From Sulfurimonas sp. (GTDB taxonomy: Bacteria; Campylobacterota; Campylobacteria; Campylobacterales; Sulfurimonadaceae), in assembly GCA_027063585.1 (NCBI GenBank), contig JAMORM010000129.1, forward strand, positions 1-5,061: a DNA stretch of 5,061 nt, in the 5' to 3' direction. The notes under the pieces are model-generated. The model was not told the DNA's origin. It ran no database searches and saw nothing but the letters and a program-made list of their open reading frames with translations. The position numbers and the translations under genes were made by a program. Shown piece after piece: positions 1 through 5,061 of the stretch. Positions within the stretch are counted from its first letter, which is position 1. Each line of letters begins with the position of its first letter.

Positions 1-64
1 CTTCAGAATATTGTGGTACTAAAAGTACATCTTCAAATGTCAGGGCGCGTTTACGAATTCTCAT
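1..64 (-). CDS. guaB: IMP dehydrogenase, N-terminal 21 codons (3' part outside window)
   Basis: Reading the minus strand from the ATG at 64-62 gives MRIRKRALTFEDVLLVPQY and then SE before the window ends. The segment RALTFEDVLLVP is the conserved N-terminus of bacterial IMP dehydrogenases. The family enzyme oxidises IMP to XMP with NAD+ in the cytoplasm, the rate-limiting step towards GTP. The catalytic cysteine loop and CBS domains lie outside the window and cannot be checked. The start is supported by an AAGGA Shine-Dalgarno at 74-70, 5 nt from the ATG, and by the match to the usual family N-terminus. The gene begins 57 nt after the four-helix membrane protein gene, in the same direction, and a candidate promoter lies in that gap. 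Identity is confident despite the short piece, because the N-terminal block is highly characteristic. Confidence 0.93.
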   Translation of the reverse strand, partial: MRIRKRALTFEDVLLVPQYSE

Positions 65-103
65 GGGTATCCTTTTGTAGGGTATAGAAGTTAAAATTCT
101 TGC

Positions 104-109
104 ATTATA
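104..109 (-). promoter_or_regulatory. Candidate -10 box of a guaB promoter (TATAAT)
   Basis: A perfect TATAAT hexamer on the minus strand sits 39 nt upstream of the guaB ATG. Transcription would start near 97, leaving a leader of about 33 nt that contains the AAGGA ribosome-binding site. At the usual 17-nt spacing the -35 position (132-127) reads CCTCTT, which is not TTGACA-like. Campylobacterota sigma-70 promoters are known to have weak or absent -35 boxes, so this does not exclude it. The sequence is AT-rich and such hexamers arise by chance, hence moderate confidence. Confidence 0.5.
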
Positions 110-132
110 CCTCTTTTGTGGTTAAAAAGAGG
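110..132 (-). repeat. Perfect 8-bp inverted repeat overlapping a stop codon, next to the guaB -10 box
   Basis: On the minus strand CCTCTTTT (132-125) and AAAAGAGG (117-110) are perfect complements separated by a 7-nt loop TAACCAC, whose first three bases are the stop codon of the membrane protein gene. The second arm runs directly into TATAAT. An RNA hairpin could form, but no U-tract follows on either strand, so it is not a canonical intrinsic terminator. It may be a weak transcription attenuator or 3'-end stabiliser, a protein-binding palindrome overlapping the promoter, or chance in AT-rich DNA. Confidence 0.5.
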
Positions 133-553
133 TAAAATCTAAAAACATAAATTGGGAAAGAAAGATGATAATAACCACAAGTATAAATGGGAAAATATGA
201 CTTTTAAATACCCAAGGCTGAATACCAAAAAAGACTTGATTGACTCCGCGAAAACCAAGCCAAAGACCTAAAAATGCTTTAATTGAAAGTGCTATTTGAA
301 AAGTTGAAAATCCTTCCGGAGATATTTTTCCAAATACCTGTGTAAAAAGATACATCCCTGAAATAACCGCGACAATAAGTGCTTTAGGAACAACTTTTCT
401 TACATGCATCATAATGGCTTCGCGGGCTTTTGTATGTTCATCCTCACTGAGAGATTGTTTCATCTTTGCTATAAAAAGATTATCTGTAAAGAGAAAACCA
501 CCGTAAATAAATACAGCGAAGATATGAATAGTATGAATTAAAGTATATAGCAT
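122..553 (-). CDS. Four-helix integral membrane protein, possibly CopD/HemJ-like
   Basis: This 143-residue protein is strongly hydrophobic, with four predicted membrane helices at about residues 2-24, 56-74, 85-103 and 118-138. A hydrophilic, charged loop (about 28-55) separates helices 1 and 2. Helix 1 carries HTIHIF (His7, His10) followed by GGFLF, and helix 2 is preceded by HVRKVVPKA (His50). The size, topology and early-helix histidines resemble small four-helix proteins annotated as CopD-domain or HemJ-type, some of which bind haem or copper. I cannot establish membership by eye, so substrate and role are open. The ATG overlaps the TAA of the preceding gene by one base (TAATG), and AAGGA at 564-560 lies 6 nt upstream, inside that gene. 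This implies translational coupling of the pair. There is no cleavable signal peptide: helix 1 starts at residue 2. The gene looks intact, and its end overlaps an inverted repeat. Confidence 0.85.
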   Translation of the reverse strand: MLYTLIHTIHIFAVFIYGGFLFTDNLFIAKMKQSLSEDEHTKAREAIMMHVRKVVPKALIVAVISGMYLFTQVFGKISPEGFSTFQIALSIKAFLGLWLGFRGVNQVFFGIQPWVFKSHIFPFILVVIIIFLSQFMFLDFTSF

Positions 554-963
554 TATTTATCCTTTTTCGGTGCTTTTCTAAAGAGGTGATAGTTTTCAGC
601 TTCAAGCATGTCTTCTATGTATCCGTTGACACATTTTGTACAGTTCGTCCAAACACCCGAAGGCAGTCTGACCTCAAGCTTTTTCTTTTCACGCAGCTTA
701 ATGATTTTTTTAGGAGATAAAACTTTTGTTACAGGTGTAAAATCAACATCCGTTAAATCAATGTCATCTTTATAAAAGATAGTCTGCTTTTTAAAATTTC
801 CCCAGCCAGGGATGCCATCTTCAGTATATGGAACTTCGTGACCATTTTTGAATTTTACCATCATTTTATAATGAGAATTTTCAAAAACCTGAGAAACTTT
901 TCCTTTACCAAATACTAAACCGTAGAGTTTATCTTTTAATTTTACATTGTCAAAATATGCCAT
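553..963 (-). CDS. Hypothetical soluble protein with a possible SH3-like barrel and a C-terminal CxxC
   Basis: This is a 136-residue lysine-rich protein with no membrane segment or signal peptide, so it is probably cytoplasmic. I do not recognise a named family. Residues about 8-50 alternate hydrophobic and polar positions, with YGLVFGKGKV, then MMVKFKNGHEVPY and TEDG. This pattern resembles small SH3-like/KOW-type beta-barrels that often contact nucleic acid or protein, but it is inference. Residues 81-100 form a basic stretch containing KLREKKKLEVRL. The C-terminal part has one CxxC (Cys108, Cys111) after Trp105, without a second pair, so any metal site would need other ligands or a dimer. 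The ATG is preceded by AAGGAG at 974-969 with a 5-nt spacer, the strongest ribosome-binding site here, 47 nt after the gatA stop. Its TAA shares a base with the next gene's ATG, so the two are probably co-translated and may cooperate. It appears complete. Confidence 0.85.
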   Translation of the reverse strand: MAYFDNVKLKDKLYGLVFGKGKVSQVFENSHYKMMVKFKNGHEVPYTEDGIPGWGNFKKQTIFYKDDIDLTDVDFTPVTKVLSPKKIIKLREKKKLEVRLPSGVWTNCTKCVNGYIEDMLEAENYHLFRKAPKKDK

Positions 964-1007
964 TTGTACTCCTTTTTTTAAATAATAATGAAGAATTATC
1001 TAGTATT

Positions 1008-1036
1008 ACATTATTTATAAGCTATCTCTTTTTCAA
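1008..1036 (-). promoter_or_regulatory. Weak candidate promoter for the 136/143-residue gene pair
   Basis: On the minus strand TTGAAA (1036-1031) is followed after 17 nt by TAATGT (1013-1008), spanning the last codons and stop of gatA. A second AT-rich hexamer, TAATAC, lies at 1008-1003 but would give a 22-nt spacer. If used, the start would fall near 1001, about 38 nt before the next ATG. In AT-rich DNA this is weak evidence. The 47-nt gap is the only break between gatA and the following pair, so an internal promoter is plausible but unproven. Confidence 0.22.
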
Positions 1037-2351
1037 GACTTAAGGAACCATCAAAGAGGGTCTGCTCATCATAAGCGTTTGCTATGAGCTGTAGCCCGAC
1101 AGGCATGCCGTCTTTATTTTTCATAACAGGCAGTGAAAGAGCAGGCAGACCGGCAAGGTTCACACTGATTGTATAAATATCACTTAGATACATTTCCATC
1201 GGGTTTGCAAGTTCTCCAAATTTAGGTGCAACACTTGGTGCAACCGGAGAGAGAATTAAGTCAACCTCATTAAATATTTTTGCATACTCATCTTTAATAA
1301 GATGACGTGTTTTTTGTGCTTTTACATAGTAGGCTTCATAGTAACCACTACTTAAAACAAAGTTACCAAGTAAGATACGGCGTTTTACTTCATCTCCAAA
1401 ACCTTCGCTTCTTGTTTTGTAGTATGTTTCTTCAAGGTTTGCCCCTTCAACACGATTTCCGTAGCGAATACCGTCATATCGGCCAAGGTTTGTTGTTGCT
1501 TCTGCCGTTGCCGTGATGTAATAAGCCGAAATGTCATATTTCGCATCCATCATCTCTTTTTCAACTATAGTATGACCCTGAGCCTTGAGTGCTTCAATCG
1601 CTTTTGCATACGCCTCTTTTATGTCTTCACTTGCATTTTCAATATATTTTGGCAATACAGCAATAGTAAGTTTTCTCTCTGCATTGAGTTTGTCACTTAC
1701 TTTATCATCCATCATGGCATTTGTAGAGTCTTTTTCATCGCTTCCACTGATGATGTCATACAAAATAGCCGCATCTTCAACATTTTGTGTCATTGGTCCG
1801 ATTTGATCCAAGCTTGACGCATATGCACCAAGACCGTAACGGCTTACTCTCCCGTAAGTTGGTTTCATGCCGACAATGCCGCAATATGCGGCAGGCTGGC
1901 GAATACTTCCACCCGTATCAGAACCGAGTGCGGCAATAGCCAGACCGGCACCGACGGCAGCAGCAGAACCGCCGGAACTTCCTCCGGGAACGCAGTCTGA
2001 ATTGACAGGATTAAGTGTTTTACCGTAATAACTCGTCTCTGTTGTAGAACCCATAGCGAATTCATCCATATTGGTACGTCCAAATGGGCTCAAACCTGCA
2101 TCTAAAAGTTTATTGATGACTGTTGCATTATAAGGTGCGATGTAGCCTTGAAGAATCTTTGAAGCTGATGTTACTGACCACTCTTTGACCTGAATATTGT
2201 CTTTAATGGCAATAGGAATACCTTCACCGAAATCGTTTATATCAATGTATGCATTCAAATCTTTGTTTGCTTCTATTTTTGTTTGTAATTCTTTTTTAAA
2301 TTTGTTTAATTCATCTTTGCTCAGAGAAAGAGCTTCTTTTAATGTAATCAC
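1011..2351 (-). CDS. gatA: Glutamyl-tRNA(Gln)/aspartyl-tRNA(Asn) amidotransferase subunit A
   Basis: This 446-residue amidase-signature enzyme is the glutaminase subunit of GatCAB. It releases ammonia from glutamine, and GatB uses it to amidate Glu-tRNA-Gln or Asp-tRNA-Asn in the cytoplasm. The Ser-cisSer-Lys triad is visible: Lys50 in IAIKDN, Ser125 in GGSSGGS and nucleophile Ser149 in [10 protein letters not shown]. The spacings equal those I recall for Staphylococcus aureus GatA (79/154/178). Other conserved blocks are [12 protein letters not shown] (91-102), [13 protein letters not shown] (161-173), [15 protein letters not shown] (180-194) and, near the C-terminus, MPVGLQLIA. Length is slightly short but normal for Campylobacterota. 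The start codon is GTG; MITLKEAL matches the N-terminus I recall for Campylobacter GatA, and AAGGA precedes it by 6 nt. Its first base is the last base of the small ORF's TAG. Campylobacter and Helicobacter lack GlnRS and AsnRS, so GatCAB is essential there; gatB and gatC are not in this window. Confidence 0.98.
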   Translation of the reverse strand: MITLKEALSLSKDELNKFKKELQTKIEANKDLNAYIDINDFGEGIPIAIKDNIQVKEWSVTSASKILQGYIAPYNATVINKLLDAGLSPFGRTNMDEFAMGSTTETSYYGKTLNPVNSDCVPGGSSGGSAAAVGAGLAIAALGSDTGGSIRQPAAYCGIVGMKPTYGRVSRYGLGAYASSLDQIGPMTQNVEDAAILYDIISGSDEKDSTNAMMDDKVSDKLNAERKLTIAVLPKYIENASEDIKEAYAKAIEALKAQGHTIVEKEMMDAKYDISAYYITATAEATTNLGRYDGIRYGNRVEGANLEETYYKTRSEGFGDEVKRRILLGNFVLSSGYYEAYYVKAQKTRHLIKDEYAKIFNEVDLILSPVAPSVAPKFGELANPMEMYLSDIYTISVNLAGLPALSLPVMKNKDGMPVGLQLIANAYDEQTLFDGSLSLEKEIAYK

Positions 2352-2467
2352 TAACTTTCCTTTTTAAATTTTTGAACAGCGAAAATACCTATGCCGATAA
2401 CAACAAATATAAGAAATATCGTTGTTGTGATAACAGCAGGCGTAACAGGTTGGCTAAAATTAACCAT
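2351..2467 (-). CDS. Small 38-residue single-pass membrane protein between ileS and gatA
   Basis: An ATG at 2467-2465 opens a 38-codon frame that fills the whole ileS-gatA gap and ends in TAG at 2353-2351. The peptide begins [16 protein letters not shown], continues as one hydrophobic helix (about residues 11-31, [15 protein letters not shown]) and ends with the basic tail QKFKKES. By the positive-inside rule the N-terminus would face the periplasm and the tail the cytoplasm. The ATG overlaps the ileS stop in ATGGTTAA (8 nt), and the TAG overlaps the gatA GTG by one base. No good Shine-Dalgarno precedes the ATG, so translation would rely on ribosomes finishing ileS. The overlaps, exact fit to the gap and well-formed helix argue for a real gene. 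I recall a tiny predicted membrane protein at the same place in Campylobacter jejuni, unchecked. Function is unknown; its frame also carries the gatA ribosome-binding site. Confidence 0.72.
   Translation of the reverse strand: MVNFSQPVTPAVITTTIFLIFVVIGIGIFAVQKFKKES
2358..2362 (-). promoter_or_regulatory. gatA ribosome-binding site that supports the GTG start
   Basis: AAGGA, within a longer run AAAAAGGAAA, lies 6 nt upstream of the GTG at 2351-2349 on the minus strand. It sits inside the last codons of the 38-residue ORF. No in-frame ATG near this site offers a better start, and the GTG gives the family-typical N-terminus, so this site fixes the gatA start. Confidence 0.8.
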
Positions 2468-5061
2468 TTACTACGCTTTGACATCTAGTGCAGAGGCAAT
2501 CTTCTTCCTCAGCTTGATATTTCCAACATCTAGGACATTTAAATTTACTTGCTTTTGCAATTGAGAATGTGTCCTCATCTACTTTAAAACTACCGATAAT
2601 CTCTTCTTCAGGTTTGTCTTCAAAAATACCTGAAACCACAAACCAGTCTTCTGCATCCACTCTGTCCATTTCTAACGTTGCTTTAGACTCTGTATAGATG
2701 ATGAGTTCAAGCGTGTTTTTGATGATTTTTTCTTTTTTGAGCTTATCTACTTCTGTACCGAAACCTTCACGTGCTTTTACCATATATTTAGCATCAAACG
2801 GCACTGTAACAGATTGTAGTTTTTCATAACTCATATCAAATATATCTTCAGCATTGCCTTTAATGATTGCCGGTGCATTTTCTACTATTTCATCAGCCGT
2901 ATAAGTAATAATAGGAGCCATAATTAAAAGCAGTGTTTTTGTAATCATTGCCATTGCACTTTGACTTGATCTTCTTCTTTGGCTCTCTTTCGCATTACAG
3001 TAAAGATTGTCTTTTGTCATATCTATATACATGCCGCTGAGCTCATTGACAATGAAGTTATTAAGTGTGCTCATACCATTGACAAAGTTGTACTCTTGGA
3101 ACTGTGTGTGAACTTCATCAAGTGTATTTTGTGCAACATTTAAAATCCATTTATCTAAGTCACCCATATTTTCCAATGGTGTTAACTCCTCTAAGTCATT
3201 AATATTTGCAAGCATAATTCTAAATGTATTTCTCAGTTTTCTGTAATTCTCGGAAGTCTGTTTTAAAATACCTTGAGAAATTTTCAAATCACCCTGATAA
3301 TCAGAAGAAGCAACCCACAAACGAAGGATTTCACTTCCGTATTCTTTTAAAACTTTCTCCGGTGCGATAACATTGCCTTTAGATTTAGACATTTTTTCGC
3401 CTTTTTCATCTACCGTAAAGCCGTGAGTAAGAACTCCTTTATAAGGTGCTTTATGTTCAACCGCAGAAGATAAAAACAGAGATGACTGGAACCAGCCACG
3501 GTGCTGGTCAGAACCCTCTACATATAAGTCAGCCGGATACTCTCCCGCGTCATAATTACGAGACTTTAATACAGAATTCCATGTTGAGCCCGAGTCAAAC
3601 CAAACATCAAGAATATCATTGACCTTTTCAAGTTCTTCAGGTTTGTAACCGCTTCCCGGGTAAAGAAGCTGTGCAATATCCATAGAATACCACGCATCGC
3701 TTCCCTGCATTTCAAATATCATTGCCGTAAAGTTAAGTACTTTTTCATCTAAAAGAACTTCACCTGTAGCTTTTACTCTAAAAAACGCAATAGGCACACC
3801 CCAGTCACGCTGACGGGAGATACACCAGTCAGGACGGTTTGCTACCATAGAAGTTAAACGGTTTTTTCCTGTTTGCGGTACAAAAAGAGTCTTCTCTATC
3901 TCATCAAGAGCAATATTCCTCAACGTTTTATCTTCACCTTTTGGTTTTTCATCAACGGAGATAAACCACTGCTTTGTAGCACGGTAAATAAGCGGTGTAT
4001 GACTTCTCCAACAGTGTGGATACGAGTGCATAAATTTGCTTACATGTAACACGCTCTCACCCATCATCTCTACGATATCTTCATTCGATTTGAAAATATG
4101 ACGACCTACAAAATCCTCTGCATTGGGAATCAAAGCATCGCGAACAACAGTTGCATCATAACATCCCGTCTCATCAACAGGCATAACAACTTCAAGGTCA
4201 TATTTTAAACCGACACGATAATCATCTTCCCCGTGACCCGGAGCAGTATGTACACAACCTGTACCGTTGTCGACTAAAACATGTTCACCCAAAACAATAC
4301 GAGAATTTCTGTTGTTCAGGGGATTAATGGCAGTAAGATTCTCAAGCTCTTTTGCGATGAAAGTTTTTGCGATTGTTCCGCTTAAAACTCCGCTTTCTAT
4401 TAAAGAGTTGAGAAGTTTTTTTGCTACGATAAATCCGTCAGTTGTCAATACATACTCTTCTTCAGGATTTAAAGAGATTCCTGTATTTGCAGGAATTGTC
4501 CACGGAGTAGTTGTCCAGATAACCGGTGCTGCTTTTTCATCTTTTGCAAGTCCGAGCTTTTCTTTCGCTTCATCACTTAGTTCAAAAGCTACAAAGATAG
4601 AGTAATCTTCTTTGTCCTCATATTCAACTTCGGCTTCAGCAAGTGCAGTTCTCTCTGCCCAAGACCAAAATACGGGTTTGCTACGTTCAATTAAAAGCCC
4701 TTTTTTAGCAACACTGCAAAGTGTTCTAAAAATGTTTGCTTCAAATTTATAGTCCATCGTTACATAAGGTTTTTCCCAGTCGGCAATGATACCAAGTTGC
4801 TTAAATTCACCTCTTTGGATGTCTACAAATTTTGCGGCATGTTCACGGCAAAGCTTTCTAATTTCGGCAGTTTCTAGCTGCTCTTTTTTCTGCTTTCCTC
4901 CGAGTTTTTTCTCGACCTGCTGTTCAATCGGTAGTCCGTGACAATCCCAGCCCGGAGTAAAACGGACAGATTTACCGTTGAAGTAATTATTTTTAATGAT
5001 AATATCTTTGAGCACTTTGTTCAGTGCATGTCCTATATGAATATGCCCGTTTGCATACGGA
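2460..5061 (-). CDS. ileS: Isoleucyl-tRNA synthetase, 5' end outside window (866 residues visible)
   Basis: This class I synthetase activates isoleucine with ATP, charges tRNA-Ile in the cytoplasm and hydrolyses mischarged Val-tRNA-Ile. The frame is open to the right edge and begins PYANGHIHIGHALNK, containing the HIGH motif, so about 50 N-terminal residues are missing; the GTG at 5015-5013 is internal. Visible residues in order: HIGH at 8-11; GWDCHGLPIE about 37-46; the CP1 editing domain with TTTPWTIPA (183-191) and GTGCVHTAPGHGEDDY (266-281); WCISRQRDWGVPI (412-424); WFDSGST (487-493); KMSKS (556-560); the alpha-helical anticodon-binding domain; and a C-terminal zinc finger with Cys842, Cys845, Cys857 and Cys860. 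The finger marks the bacterial type-1, typically mupirocin-sensitive, form. Its inter-pair loop (11 residues) is shorter than in E. coli (16, from memory) and holds an extra Cys855. No active-site residue is missing. The stop lies within ATGGTTAA, shared with the 38-residue ORF. Confidence 0.98.
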   Translation of the reverse strand, partial: PYANGHIHIGHALNKVLKDIIIKNNYFNGKSVRFTPGWDCHGLPIEQQVEKKLGGKQKKEQLETAEIRKLCREHAAKFVDIQRGEFKQLGIIADWEKPYVTMDYKFEANIFRTLCSVAKKGLLIERSKPVFWSWAERTALAEAEVEYEDKEDYSIFVAFELSDEAKEKLGLAKDEKAAPVIWTTTPWTIPANTGISLNPEEEYVLTTDGFIVAKKLLNSLIESGVLSGTIAKTFIAKELENLTAINPLNNRNSRIVLGEHVLVDNGTGCVHTAPGHGEDDYRVGLKYDLEVVMPVDETGCYDATVVRDALIPNAEDFVGRHIFKSNEDIVEMMGESVLHVSKFMHSYPHCWRSHTPLIYRATKQWFISVDEKPKGEDKTLRNIALDEIEKTLFVPQTGKNRLTSMVANRPDWCISRQRDWGVPIAFFRVKATGEVLLDEKVLNFTAMIFEMQGSDAWYSMDIAQLLYPGSGYKPEELEKVNDILDVWFDSGSTWNSVLKSRNYDAGEYPADLYVEGSDQHRGWFQSSLFLSSAVEHKAPYKGVLTHGFTVDEKGEKMSKSKGNVIAPEKVLKEYGSEILRLWVASSDYQGDLKISQGILKQTSENYRKLRNTFRIMLANINDLEELTPLENMGDLDKWILNVAQNTLDEVHTQFQEYNFVNGMSTLNNFIVNELSGMYIDMTKDNLYCNAKESQRRRSSQSAMAMITKTLLLIMAPIITYTADEIVENAPAIIKGNAEDIFDMSYEKLQSVTVPFDAKYMVKAREGFGTEVDKLKKEKIIKNTLELIIYTESKATLEMDRVDAEDWFVVSGIFEDKPEEEIIGSFKVDEDTFSIAKASKFKCPRCWKYQAEEEDCLCTRCQSVVNG

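Noticed and set aside
110..132. Intrinsic terminator between the membrane protein gene and guaB
   Set aside because: The stem is real, but it is AU-rich at its loop end and no U-run follows on either strand, so it was kept only as an inverted repeat.
985..1000. Possible terminator hairpin after gatA (ATAAT/ATTAT arms)
   Set aside because: It has only about five A-T pairs with no G-C clamp, too weak to support a functional hairpin.
1307..1516. 69-codon open frame on the plus strand inside gatA
   Set aside because: It is antisense to well-conserved GatA codons, has no recognisable motif and no plausible ribosome-binding context; a shadow of gatA.
1572..1817. Two overlapping plus-strand frames (81 and 73 codons) inside gatA
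   Set aside because: They overlap each other in different frames and lie opposite intact gatA coding sequence; their hydrophobic look is a by-product of the antisense of charged codons.
1865..2083. 72-codon minus-strand frame within gatA
   Set aside because: It is out of frame with the GatA amidase signature, which occupies exactly this region and is fully intact.
4267..4605. 112-codon plus-strand frame antisense to ileS
   Set aside because: It lies opposite the conserved IleRS editing domain; its serine/phenylalanine-rich composition is typical of antisense translation.
1..5061. tRNA, CRISPR array, insertion sequence or defence/phage module
   Set aside because: No cloverleaf-like segment, regularly spaced repeat, transposase motif or terminal inverted repeat was seen; nearly all of the window is occupied by intact coding sequence.

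Overview
The window is an ordinary housekeeping stretch, apparently from a Campylobacterota (epsilonproteobacterial) genome. The sulfur-oxidising Sulfurimonas/Sulfurovum group is a reasonable guess. The evidence is the AT-rich composition with AT-biased codons, a GatA starting MITLKEAL with the [12 protein letters not shown] segment, and a GatA-IMP dehydrogenase neighbourhood that I recall from Campylobacter and Helicobacter. The species assignment is inference.

All genes lie on the minus strand, so transcription runs from high to low coordinates. In that order they are: ileS (isoleucyl-tRNA synthetase, 5' end outside the window), a 38-residue single-helix membrane protein, gatA (subunit A of the glutamyl/aspartyl-tRNA amidotransferase, GTG start), a 136-residue soluble protein of unknown function, a 143-residue four-helix membrane protein, and the first 21 codons of guaB (IMP dehydrogenase), which runs off the left edge. 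Packing is very tight. The small ORF overlaps ileS by 8 nt and gatA by 1 nt. The 136- and 143-residue genes overlap by 1 nt (TAATG). Only two short gaps exist, 47 nt after gatA and 57 nt before guaB. No stretch over 60 bases lacks a gene.

ileS and gatA both serve tRNA aminoacylation: IleRS charges tRNA-Ile, and GatCAB converts mischarged Glu-tRNA-Gln and/or Asp-tRNA-Asn. guaB is the committed step of GTP synthesis. The two genes between gatA and guaB have no evident link to either process and look like a small lineage-specific insertion into a conserved neighbourhood. A TATAAT hexamer directly follows an 8-bp inverted repeat ahead of guaB, so guaB probably has its own promoter in addition to read-through.

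I see no mobile element, CRISPR array, RNA gene, phage or defence module. The items most worth a second look are the doubly overlapping 38-residue ORF, the hairpin/-10 arrangement before guaB, and the uncharacterised two-gene pair.
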